This document shows, piece after piece, positions 43,869 to 54,199 of a stretch of 64,000 nt of DNA. How positions within the stretch are numbered: position 1 is the stretch's first letter; each line of letters begins with the position of its first letter. The position numbers were made by a program, and so were the translations under genes. The stretch spans positions 8,994,802-9,058,801 of the forward strand of contig NC_063258.1 in assembly GCF_019578655.1 (NCBI RefSeq), in the 5' to 3' direction. The notes under the pieces are model-generated. The model ran no database searches. It worked only from the letters and a program-made list of their open reading frames with translations, and was not told the DNA's origin. Source of the DNA: Ricinus communis. Taxonomy: Eukaryota > Streptophyta > Magnoliopsida > Malpighiales > Euphorbiaceae.

Positions 43869-45287
43869 ATGGCTGACCGGTGTGAGAGACCTTTAAAGAT
43901 GGGTGTCTTCAAAAGAAGGCGTTCAGACCCGCCTAAACAACCTGTACCACATGCACCTGCACCACCTACACCTCGACCACCTGCCCCTAGAGCTCCACCT
44001 CCACCTCCAACTCTCGCACGATATAGACTTTTACAGTTTTAGGGCCCACTCATGAGTCTCATTACCAGCAGCTACGACACAGACAGCTAGGCTGCAGGAG
44101 GTGTATAGACGGGCAGGCATTAGAGACAGCTGGCCTAGCTACTAAGGTTACAGAATTACTTCAGACTCTACCATTTGAGCCCTTTTTCGGCATTGTGGAG
44201 CCCACTTATAAAGAGCTCACACTTAAGTTCGCCTCCACTATCTTCCTTCAGACGCAGATCAAGGACTCGTCTCAGTCAAAAGCCATTTCGCTTCGGTTAG
44301 GGGGACGAACTTGCATGATGAGTATTCCCTAGTTTGGTATTGCACATGGCCTCTATGACTAGACGACCATAGCTTCAGATGATGTCAGAGGTTCATTATA
44401 TAACCTGGGAGTTTCTTTTGACAAGGCTTGGGAGACCATCTCACAGGGGGACGAGCCTTACTACCCGAGCAAGTCCAAGGCGTCTAGCCTCTCTGATAGC
44501 CTGTATCTTTATTGCCTGCTCACGTATACATTGACAAGTCGAGGGGACAGTTTTGGAGTGGTCACCTAACCTGATGTATTCTGTTTATGGGCCCTGCATT
44601 AGAGGAGGAGGGTGGACATGGGGCATGTATTAGCCAAGTAGTGCAAGACTGTTACTGGGGACCCGAAGAAGACTTTTATCTATTTCGGACCTTGTGGGAC
44701 CAGGATTGCTAGGAGGATGACGCTACTGGATAAAGCTACATTAGATGAGTTAACACTGGTTAGTCAGATGGCCCCTGTTGGCCTCTCTACTATGCAACAT
44801 AGGAGGATGGTCACCCGAAGGATAGGGCCCTTAGGGACAGAGTACAAACTTATTCGGTCGATAGCCCGGGCAACTCGGGAGGAATAAGGGGAGCACCCCA
44901 GACCTACAGATATTCTTGGCCCTTCCAAACCTTCATCCTCATCAGCTCCTCAGCCATCTATTGTACAGATTGATGAGCTGACTGTGAGATTTGATCGGAT
45001 CACCAACATGCAGCAATAACACACAAACAGGTTTGACAGGTTCGAGCAGGAGGTCAAAGCGCAGCTCTAGCACTTTGATGCTACACAGAGGCAAATTCTA
45101 TATTTGGTACAAAGGCAGTTGGCCTAGGGGGACAGGATAGAGGCAGCCTTGCAGTAGAACAGGATGGATGACTTTGACTTCGCTGACTTTGGCGAGCATT
45201 TTCCACCTCCAACAGCCGATGATGCACCTCCTCCAATACAACCACCAGCAGTTGAGGCAACACCTCCACCACCGCCACTAGCCTAGT
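43869..45287 (+). pseudogene. Athila extra ORF (ATHILA ORF-1 type), degenerate
   Basis: Start MADRCERPLKMGVFKRRRSD (43869), then a proline-rich segment (PAPPTPRPPAPRAPPPPP). Downstream pieces: FRLG-like ISLRLGGRTCMMSIP (~44286), FDKAWETISQGDEPYYPSKS (~44417), SSLSDSLYLYCLLTYTLTSR (~44489), KKTFIYFGPCGTRIARRM (~44667), GTEYKLIRSIARATREE (~44835), and a C-terminal stretch FDFADFGEHFPPPTADDAPP (45174) with more prolines, ending at a stop near 45287. This is the type of ORF found after pol in Athila elements, sometimes called env-like though no signal peptide or membrane segment is evident here. Eight or more stops or shifts. Function unknown. Confidence 0.75.
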
Positions 45288-46833
45288 AGTATGAGTAGGG
45301 CAGTATCTCTTCATATTTATCTATTTTCCTTTTTGTACTTATTATGTTGCTCCTAACTCCTTCATACACTTTGGGCAGTGTGTCCTTCAAGTGTGGGGTG
45401 GGTAAGCCGTTGTTTTGGCTTTTCTTTTTCTTATGTTTTTCGATTGTTCTTTATTGTATTATTAATGATGTATATATTTATGATATTAGGATGTTTATTA
45501 GCTTTTGTTTAACTTCGAAAGATTGATAGTTGTGATTATGAGCATGAGATTTTTGCTCCTTGTTGTTTGTTGCTTTTGGTTTATCATAGTTGCTGGGTTA
45601 AACTAGTGTTACTTGACCATTCCTTAAGTCAGTTAATTTGAATTTTATTAGTTGTTGTATTTTGTGTATGAATTGATTAAATGATGATTTGATTGATGGT
45701 ATTTGGACACCTTATGCAAATGTACACACTTAAAATATGTGTTTTTGAACCTAATTGAGCACACATCATAAATGCTCATAATTGGACACCTTATACAAAT
45801 GTACACACTTAAATTGTGAGTTTGTGAACCTAATTGAGCATACATCATAAATGCTCCTTTTTTTTCTTTCTTATTTGAGTGTGCATCGTATTCTTCTTAT
45901 TTATAGAACTTATTCGGTAATGCTTGTTGAGGTCACATGAACAATCAAATGTTATGAAATGATAAGGGCACTTAGGATTCACCATGAATGTTTTTCATTA
46001 GTTAGCCAAGTTTGAGCCTATCCACTTTCTTCATTTTTACCATTCTGCTTCATCATCACACTTTAAGCCTTTCGTTTGTTGATCCTTACCCTATCATTTG
46101 AAATTGTTTAATGTGTTCATTGAGTTGTTGGATAAAATGTCAGTTTTATTTGTACTTTGAATTCACTAAGTCCTTTAAAAATTTGGTTTAGATGCTCCTT
46201 TCAATCCAAAGTAATTATGTTCTATTGTTTCTTCTTAATAAAAAACAATAACAGTTCTTTATTGAGTATTCATTCATTTTTCACTTTTTGAGCATCTTGT
46301 TTTAGAGATTTGGGAACTATAGTGAATTTAATTATTTTTCTTTGGCATTTAGTCCTTTTTAAGATGAAATTGTGCGTAAGGCATTGCAAAAGTCTAGAAA
46401 TTATTTACACCTCATTTCCAAATTTCCTTACGTAAACCTAAGCCCCATTACAACCCTTGTGAAGACCCTTTGATTGTGATATTTGATTGTTTATAGTAGT
46501 AGAGATGAGATTTATGAGCAAGCCTATGGTAAGTAAGTTGAATATAATTGCTTTGAGGGATTGATGATTACCTTTTAAACACTGAGTGCATAGAGTAATC
46601 CCTTGTGAGGCATATGGTTTCTTGAATGTTTAATGTTGAATATAATATTTAATTTCCTCATACATTAACATGATTATTACTCTTGTTTAGATTGCTAGTT
46701 TAGATTTTGGTTGAGTTTCAATTTGGGATAGATTGAATGTTGCATAATTATAATCCAATATGTGAATTTTAAGAAGGGTTGATTGCATATTTATGAGCTA
46801 AATTGTTGATTACTTAAGGACAAGCAAAAGCTT
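45288..46833 (+). other. Inter-PPT noncoding region of Athila-like element 2
   Basis: It includes the internal polypurine tract AAGTGTGGGGTG (45389-45400) and ~1.43 kb up to the terminal tract. Parts are recognisably collinear with the reverse strand of 31511-32897 (for example AACCTAAGCCCCATTACAAC, ~46434, against the complement of ~31890-31910). There is no ORF of note; the region holds the 79-bp duplication at 45703-45859. Confidence 0.65.
45703..45859 (+). repeat. Tandem duplication, two copies of ~79 bp
   Basis: TTGGACACCTTATGCAAATG starts copy 1 (45703) and TTGGACACCTTATACAAATG copy 2 (45782); each ends with CATCATAAATGCTC. Few differences between the copies. Confidence 0.9.
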
Positions 46834-46845
46834 AAGTGTGGGGTG
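46834..46845 (+). other. Terminal polypurine tract of Athila-like element 2
   Basis: AAGTGTGGGGTG follows AAGGACAAGCAAAAGC and ends three bases before the 3' LTR (TGATATCC, 46849), the expected place for plus-strand priming. Confidence 0.8.
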
Positions 46846-46848
46846 ATT

Positions 46849-48205
46849 TGATATCCTTAATATTACACATGTTTGCATGCTTGATTTTGAGTTGTTTTTA
46901 GGGCAAGTTATGTGTTTTTGTATTAGAATCACCCATTTTAGTTTTCTTTGTGTATCAGGCGTTTTTCTAAGTTCATCATCAAAGTTAGAGAGAAATCGGA
47001 CCAAAATCGGGAAGAAACGAATGAATCGGGCGCGTTAGACTGTTCAACACACTCGTGCTGAGGAGCACAATAAGGGTCAGAGGGCATATGCTGAAATGCC
47101 TTACATATAGCGAGAAGAAGCGATTTGCAACACAGTTTCCGAGAATGACATGGCCTAGGAGCATGCCCGTGTTGATTAGCACGACCCAATTCCAAGCCGT
47201 GTTGAAGAAGGCCAAATGTATAGTTTTAGCTCAACACAACAAGGATCTAGGCTGTGCTGGTCAGCACGACCCAAATCCAAGCCGTGTTGGATCCCGAAAC
47301 CTAATTTAAAAGAAAAAAAAAAGAAAGAGAAGGGGATATTGAGAGAGAGGCTAGGGATTCTAGAGAGAGAACTTTAGGGTATTCAAGACATACTTTGAGT
47401 GCAACCTTCCAGACGATCAAGAAAAGAAAAATAGAGAGGAATTCTACTTCAAAGTCATCTAGATAATTGTTCTTGAGGATTGGTTTGAAGATTCAAAGGA
47501 AACAAGAATGAGATGTTGAGCTATAGAGATTAGATCCAGAGTTATTCAAGAGGGGATAGCATCTGCACCATTTTAGAAAAGGGTGTTCATGTTCTTTTTT
47601 ATTCTTGTTTATTTGTATTTGATTCTTGTATTAGTTTAATCATGAACATGTGTAACTAATCTTATTAAACCCATTTGGGAATGATCTTTAGCCATGCTAG
47701 GCTTATTTTGTGCTTATGTGATTGGATTGTTGATTTTTGATTATTGTTTTCATTCAAGTATAATCAAATATATTGTTTCTTCTTCATTATTGAATCAATT
47801 TGAGAACTCCTTTTGTAATTGAGAAATTCAATTGAGTTTGGACAACTGCTTGTGTGATTAAATGATTTGCATCTTAAAGATAAGTGTAATAACTTACTAG
47901 AATAAGAACTAGACATTCTTATTAGCGGTAATTTAGAGATTAATGCTATTATAAAATCAATTGTTAGTAAGAGATTCCAACTTTAGATCTTTAGGATAAG
48001 GAATTGGTTAACTCGAGAGAGAGGCCAATTCATTTAAGAAATTATCCACATATCATAATTCTTAATCAATCAATTCATAAATTATTATTTTTAAGCCGGC
48101 TAGCTAAAAGGATTCCCAATTGGGTTAACTCATCTCATTATCTTTTTTAAACTTTCATTCTCTTTGTTAAAATTTAATTTTCATTTACATTCTCAATCAT
48201 TTTTA
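46849..48205 (+). mobile_element. 3' LTR of Athila-like element 2, truncated
   Basis: It starts TGATATCCTTAATATTACAC and is collinear with 36877-38210. After TCAATCATTTTTAA (~48204) the similarity stops, so about 170 bp of the LTR end are missing. It carries ACACG motifs at 47040-47300. Confidence 0.82.
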
Positions 48206-48649
48206 AGAGTTATTTATGGGATAGTATTTGGTGGAGATAAAAATCTTATATAGTAGATAGACTTATATTAGTACACTTATCTCTATGAAGATTTATATAG
48301 AGTAGGAGTCTTCTCTATATAAATCTTTGCATAACATAATTTAAAAGAGGAGAAAAAGGGGAGTTTTCTCCTATCTGCTCTCTAAATTTGCCATCATTAT
48401 TTTCTCTATAATTCTCTATAGTTTTCCTTAAACACTTTAGTTTTAGTTTTCATTACTTTTTTTAAGATCTAAGGAGCTTTTCAAGAAGTGGAGACTGATG
48501 ACCAATCTTCTTCCTACTTGAAAAAATTCTTGATCTAGAGGGAGTTTTTACTTTTTTATGTCTTTCTATTTAATATCTTGATTATTGAGTTAAATATGTC
48601 AAGTTAGTTTTCATAAGTATTTAATTTAGCTTTTTTACTTTTGTATGTA
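48206..48649. other. Unassigned AT-rich sequence with a perfect 15-bp inverted repeat
   Basis: AAGATTTATATAGAG (48288-48302) and its exact complement (48313-48327) are separated by 10 bases. The surrounding purine-rich leader-like text suggests an LTR remnant (TATA at TATATAAATC), but no partner copy was found. No ORF. Confidence 0.5.
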
Positions 48650-49151
48650 TGACACCTGTAAAGGATGTCAGACATACATTGTATGCAAAGATTGATACAT
48701 AACATATTCCTTACCTACTAACTTTTAACTCTCAAATTAAAATGTATAACAAAAACTATTTATATAAGTCATACATATCACACACCAAAAAGCTCACAAC
48801 ATCAAATAGTACACTTTTTTTTATGTACACATAAAATGCTCCAGTTTTATACATGATAATAAAATCCACTAGACATGTCATGTCCAAGAAAAAACTGAGG
48901 GCGACCTCCTACAGACCTCCGATATAATGTTAGTGCCATTAAAAAAAATAATCTTTCTAATCCCGAAAAGAAATAATACAGAGGAGTGAGCCTGCAACTC
49001 AGCAAAAGAACAACATAATTTTCTATGAAAACAACATAATCAAACGTGTAGTATTATCAAACATCAAACCATTCGATATTTAATTATGACTTTATAGTGT
49101 GTATATAAACCTTGTCATAGTATTTTCTTTAGGACAACAATGAACTTGTTA

Positions 49152-49956
49152 ATTACATTTAATTCCATGATAATATATATATATTTTTATTTTCATGGAT
49201 CCCTATACGCACACAGTCGACCATAATCTTATGGGGAATTCCATATCGCACAGAGCCTTGCCTCATTCACAAAGTAGCATTGCATCCTGACAATTATCCA
49301 ACTATAATTCATATATATGTATATATATATATATATATGTAACACAGCCGACCATAATCTTATGGGGAATTTCATATCACACACAGCCTTGCCTCATTCA
49401 CAAAGTAGCATTGCATCCTGACAATTATCCAACTATAATTCATATATACGTATATATACATATATACATATATACATATACATGTGTATATACACGTATA
49501 TGTACATATACGTATATATATGTATACATATACGTGTGTATATACACATATACATATATATACGTGTACATATAGGTGTATATACACGTATACGTGTGTA
49601 TATATATACGTATATATATGTATACGTATACGTGTGTATATACACGTATATATACACGTATATATACATATACGTATATATATGTATACATATACATGTG
49701 TATATACACGTATACATATATATACGTATATGTACATATACGTGTATATATATGTATACATGTATATTTACATTTAATTCCATGATAATATATATATATA
49801 TATTTTTATTTTCATGGATCCCCATACGCACACAGCCGACCATAATCTTATGAGGAATTCCATATCGCACAAAGCCTTGCCTCATTCACAAAGTAGCATT
49901 GCATCCTGACAATTATCCAACTATAATTCATATATATGTATATATATATATATATC
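49152..49956. repeat. Triplicated ~190-bp segment with TA-rich ends
   Basis: A unit containing GACCATAATCTTATGGGGAA and GCATTGCATCCTGACAATTA, ending in a TATATA run, occurs at 49152-49342, 49343-49767 (lacking the first ~60 bp, its TA tail hugely expanded) and 49768-49956. Unit 1 and unit 3 begin with the same TTTAATTCCATGATAATATA. Expansion appears to have occurred at the TA tails. Confidence 0.88.
49441..49767. repeat. 327-bp alternating pyrimidine-purine tract
   Basis: Made only of TA, CA, TG and CG steps in strict alternation, with a single break (GG at 49574-49575). Such a tract can contain no TAA, TAG or TGA in any frame on either strand, since all three stops need two adjacent purines. 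This explains the many overlapping open frames here; none is a gene. It is also rich in palindromes (TATACGTATA, GTATATATAC) and is a candidate for Z-DNA or cruciform structure. Confidence 0.95.
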
Positions 49957-51479
49957 ATATACCACTCCATTTAAATAACTAACATCTCTATAATATATAA
50001 GAAACCATAATAATATCTATGATATTACCAAAAACATACCATATTCCAACGTGGTAGATTTAATAGTGTGCCTTCAAAAATACACCAAAAATTTCACATT
50101 AGAAATTCCAAAACCATATTCTCTAGATCAGTAATATTATAAGTCTAGATTAATTTAAAACTGATTTTACATCAAATGGATGTGTATAGAAAGAGAAACA
50201 TCAAAAATATTCTACCATGGTCAAGCTGTCAACAAAATTAAGCAACAGAAAGTATGATCCAGATTCGCCATCAAAACAACAAACTCAAGCTTCCTCTATT
50301 TCTATAATATTTGTAAATTACATCTCAAATTTTCTATAGCAATAAGTAGCACTCCATTTGGAGTTTTAACACTGCAGATATGGCTAAATCAAATATACTG
50401 TTCACATTATAACAGGACACTCGAATTCACCATTCAACATTCATATAGAACATTAAGTTATTCACTTACCTTTGTTGTTCCCTTCCCTTTGCTTGAGTTT
50501 ACTTGGGTGTCACCCTCATTCCAAATCGGTTTAGCTGAAATAGATCATAATTCACTTATTTTTAAACACCCAAAGTTAATAGAATTTCATATAGCATGAT
50601 AACATCACGAAACTATCTACATATGTGTAGCTGCCAACTATGACAAAATTAATAGGGTGAATTTAAAAATCCACCAAAACTTCTATACAATAAATTTCAT
50701 AATGAAACTTTCCAGATCACTAACCTTATGTGTATAATATAATTTAAAACTGATTTTGTTTCAATTGGAGGTGTATAGAGAAATATCCCTACAAAACAAT
50801 CCACCTTACTCAGACTAAAGATGGAAACTAAATAACAAAATGTATTCTCTTATTATACTAACATACAGCCTGATTCAGATCGAGCTAAACAAATAAAAGT
50901 TTTAGATGACTCTTTAAAGTTTCTATATAATTAAAGAGCACTCAATTTAAAGCTTCCTAGCTCAAGATATGATCAAAACAATAAGACTGAAAAACTGGGT
51001 CTTTAGAACTCGAATTCTATGTCTTCTAAACCCTAACTCAATTCAACAAAATATTAAAATTACTTACCAAATAAACCTCTAAAGCCTTTGTAGATGAAGA
51101 TTAAGATCTAAAATGGATTCTAAACATCCAAATTCGACTTAAATATTCAGTTTTCTTTTTTTGAAGAAGAAGAAGAAGAAAGAAAGAAGAAGAAGAAGGA
51201 AGAAGAACTACCACCTTTTCTTTCCTCTTCCCATTTTCTATCATATTAATAAATTTTTTTTAGGTTTAATTAACCCCTTTATTTTTTCCATTAATCAACT
51301 TAATTCCTTAACTTTCTAATTCTTACTATGGACTTAATTGTAACATTTATAATATTCTTCTATTTAACATTAGCACTAATACCACACATATCTCATGCAT
51401 TTCTCATATCTATATGATATGCATGTTATAAAAATAAATGCAAATGCATTAGGTGGGCATTACATTTTCTTCCCGCCTT

Positions 51480-52345
51480 AAAGAATTTCGTCCCCGAAAT
51501 TAAAGTGAGTCACCATTCTCAGAAAATAGGTAAGGGTATTGAACTCTCATGTCTTTTTCCACTTCCCATGTAGCTTCTTTTGGTGAATGTCGACTCCACT
51601 TAATCTTTACTATTGGAATTTCTTTGTTACGTAACTTCTTTACCTGCCTATCAAGAATTCTAACAAGCTCTTCTTTATAACTTAAATCTTCAGTTAACTG
51701 TAATTCTGACTCCTGTACTATATGGCTAGGATCAGATCTATATCTTCTTAACATGGAAACATGGAACACGTCATGTATCTATGATAATTCCTGAGGAAGT
51801 GCTAACCGATAAGCTAAAGGACCAACTCTTTCCAATATCTCATAAGGGCCAATGTACCTCGGACTTAATTTTCCTTGCTTGCCAAATCGTATAATACCCT
51901 TCCATGGTGACACTCTCAAAAATACTTTTTCACCCACTTCATACTCCATCTCTCTTCTATGCTTGTCCACATAAATCTTTTGTCTGTCTTGTGCAGCCTT
52001 TAAGCATTTTTTGACTATTTGAATTTTATCTACAATTTCTTGTATCAATTTAGGACCTTCTAATTGTCGTAACCCATCCATATCCCAACAAACAGGACTT
52101 CTATATCTTCTGCCATATAGAGCTTCATATGGAGCCATACCGATACTCGAATGATAACTGTTATTATAAGCAAATTCAATCAATGGTAAGTGCTCATTCC
52201 AATTCCCTTTAAATTCAAACATACAAGCTCTTAACATATCTTCTAATGTTTGAATTGTCCTCTCCGATTGTCCATCATCTGGGGTGAAATCTTTGTCAGA
52301 TTGAAATGTAATTTTGTCCCTAAAGCTCTTTGCAAACTTCCCCAA
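51480..52345 (-). pseudogene. Integrase C-terminal part and chromodomain of the chromovirus
   Basis: Reverse-strand frame 52345-51779: DGQSERTIQTLEDMLRA carries the third catalytic residue (Glu), then HLPLIEFAYNNSYHSS, EALYGRRYRSPVCW, GEKVFLRVSPWKGI and SPRYIGPYEIL (GPY/F motif). After an in-frame stop (~51779) the frame 51769-51500 continues with VFHVSMLRRYRSDPSH and a chromodomain, ILDRQVKKLRNKEIP, IVKIKWSRHSPKEATWEVE, ending YPYLFSENGDSL. Chromodomains of this kind bind methylated histone H3 and steer integration to heterochromatin. One stop separates the integrase from the chromodomain. Confidence 0.9.
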
Positions 52346-52860
52346 AAATGAGATGTAAACCGTGGATCTCTGTCTGACATAATTGATGTTGGCACTCCAT
52401 GTAATCTTACAATTTCTGGCACATATATTTCTGCCAATTTGTCTAGTGAATCACTTTGTTGCACAGGTAGAAAATGAGCTAATTTCATAAGTCGATCAAT
52501 AATTATCCATATGGCATCATGCTTCCTCAAGGTTCGAGGCAATCTTAGAACAAAATCCATCGTTATATTTTCCCATTTCCACTCTGGAATAGACAATGGA
52601 TGAAGCTTAACAACTGGTGCCTGATGTTCAGCTTATACTTGTTGACATGTCAAACATTTTGCTACACATTCAGCCGTATCTTTCTTCATTGTAGGCCACC
52701 AATAAAAAGATCGTAAATCCCTGTACATTTTAGTGCTTCCCGGATGCATTGCGTATGGTGCATAATGGGCTTCACTTAGAATTTCTTCTTTCAAGTCTCT
52801 TATATTTGGAACACAAATACGTCCATTAATCAATAGCATCCCATCGTGTCTCAACGCAAA
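52243..52860 (-). pseudogene. Integrase zinc finger and catalytic core start of the chromovirus
   Basis: Frame 52854-52633: H-x3-H part AHYAPYAMHPGSTKMYRDL, WWPTMKKD and C-AKCLTCQQ (HHCC zinc binding), then a stop (~52630). Frame 52596-52243: core with NITMDFVLRLPRT (first Asp), IIDRLMKLAHFLPV, RLHGVPTSIMSDRDPRFTSHFW (second Asp). A frameshift at ~52260-52300 separates this from the DGQSER block with the Glu. All three catalytic acids are still encoded. Confidence 0.9.
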
Positions 52861-54180
52861 CTATTCATTCATTCCTTGTTGTACTTTATCCTTCATTTTT
52901 CTTAAATATGGATCACTCATCTGCCTTTCTTGAATTTTACTGTCCAATAAAGGCTTGACATGCATACTTGCAAGAGGTATATCATCCCGAAGTGCAATTT
53001 CTACATGCAATGTTCTAAGCTCTACTAATGATTGTACTGTATGACAAGTCATTCCAACACTTTTCTCAATGGTTTTCCTACTCAAAACATTAACAACTTT
53101 GTTGGCTTTTCTCGGATGGTAATCTATAATACAATCATAATCCTTTAACAACTCCATCCACCTTCTTTGTCTTAAGTTTAACTCTTTTTGTATTGGGATA
53201 TATTTTAAACTTTTATGGTCAGTGAAAATCTGAAATGTTTCTCCATACAAATAATGCCTCCAGATTTTTATAGCATGCACAATTGCTGCCAATTCCAGAT
53301 CATGAGTCAGATAATTCAGTTCATAACTCCTTAACTGTCGAGAAGCATAAGCAATGACTTTTCCATTTTGCATTAACACACACCCCAATCCCTGTTGTGA
53401 CGCATCTGTAAAAATTGCATATCCACCACTTCCTGATGGTAAGGTTAGAACTGGTGCATAAATAAGTCTTTTCTTCAATTCTTCAAAACTTTTCTCACAT
53501 TTAGCATCCCATTTAAATATGACATTCTTCTTCAGCAAGTTTGTTAATGGTTTAGCAAGGATTGAAAATCCTTCAACAAATCTCCTATAATATCCAGCTA
53601 ATCCTAAAAAACTTCGTACCTCTAATACATTTTTAGGGGATTCCCACTCCTTTACGGCTGCGATCTTCGAAGAATCAGGTTGTACACCATTTTTGAAAAC
53701 AATATGCCCCAAGAATGCAATTTCTTCTAGCCAGAACTCATATTTATTAGATTTTGCATAAAGTTGCTTTTCTATCAAAATCTGCAACACTATTCTCAAA
53801 TGTTCTTCATGCTGTTCTCGAGTTTCAGAATAAATCAATATATCATCGATAAACACAATGACAAAACGATCTAGATACCTCTGAAATATTTCGTTCATTA
53901 GAGACATAAAAGCAGCAGGTGCATTTTTTAGTTCAAATGGCATCACAATAAATTCATATCGTGTTCTAAATGCAGTCTTTGGTATGTGTGCCTCTGCAAT
54001 TCTCAATTGCCAATATCCAGACCTCAAATCAGTCTTGGAGAGTACAGTTGCTCCTTTTAACTGGTCTAATAAGTCATCAATCCGTGGAAAAGGATATTTG
54101 TTCTTTATGGTAAAATGATTTAACTGCCTGTAATCAATACACAATCTTAAACTGCCATCCTTTTTCTTTACAAACAATAC
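52861..54180 (-). pseudogene. RT-RNase H of the chromovirus, 438-residue open block
   Basis: Reverse-strand frame 54177-52861. [51 protein letters not shown] (first Asp), [16 protein letters not shown] (usual F-G-L reads F-E-L), FIDDILIYS (catalytic D-D intact), [11 protein letters not shown]. RNase [19 protein letters not shown] (catalytic Asp intact), [39 protein letters not shown] and a final [20 protein letters not shown] (usual A-D-A-L-S reads V-N-V-L-S). A stop replaces the Trp codon just upstream (SP-stop-GALV, ~54190). Confidence 0.92.
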
Positions 54181-54199
54181 TAGGGCTCCCTAGGGTGAT

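Larger units (their letters stand above)
36877..48205 (+). mobile_element. Athila-like element 2, lacking RT, RNase H and integrase (11.3 kb)
   Basis: 5' LTR (36877-38380), primer site (38387-38404), gag (38539-~40190), protease blocks in duplicate (40198-42750), then directly the post-pol noncoding motif (42740-42792), the Athila extra ORF (43869-45287), two polypurine tracts (45389, 46834) and a 3' LTR (46849-48205) truncated at its end. The first residues of RT are present twice (after each protease block) and nothing more of pol, so the loss lies between RT start and the post-pol region. No target duplication can be tested because the 3' LTR end is missing. Confidence 0.87.
48650..51464 (-). 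mobile_element. 3' LTR of the chromovirus, enlarged by internal repeats
   Basis: The forward strand runs from TGACACCTGTAAAGG to GGGCATTACA. On the reverse strand it starts TGTAATGCCC after the tract AAGGCGGGAAGAAAA (51465-51479), as in del-type elements. The first ~109 bp match the 5' LTR remnant at 56355-56463. At 2815 bp it is long; about 0.8 kb (49150-49960) is a triplicated segment with a simple-sequence tract. Confidence 0.82.

Noticed and set aside
49372..49885. Six overlapping open frames of 69-150 codons rich in Tyr, Ile, Val, Thr
   Set aside because: They lie on a pure alternating purine-pyrimidine tract, which cannot contain stop codons; the peptides are composition artefacts.
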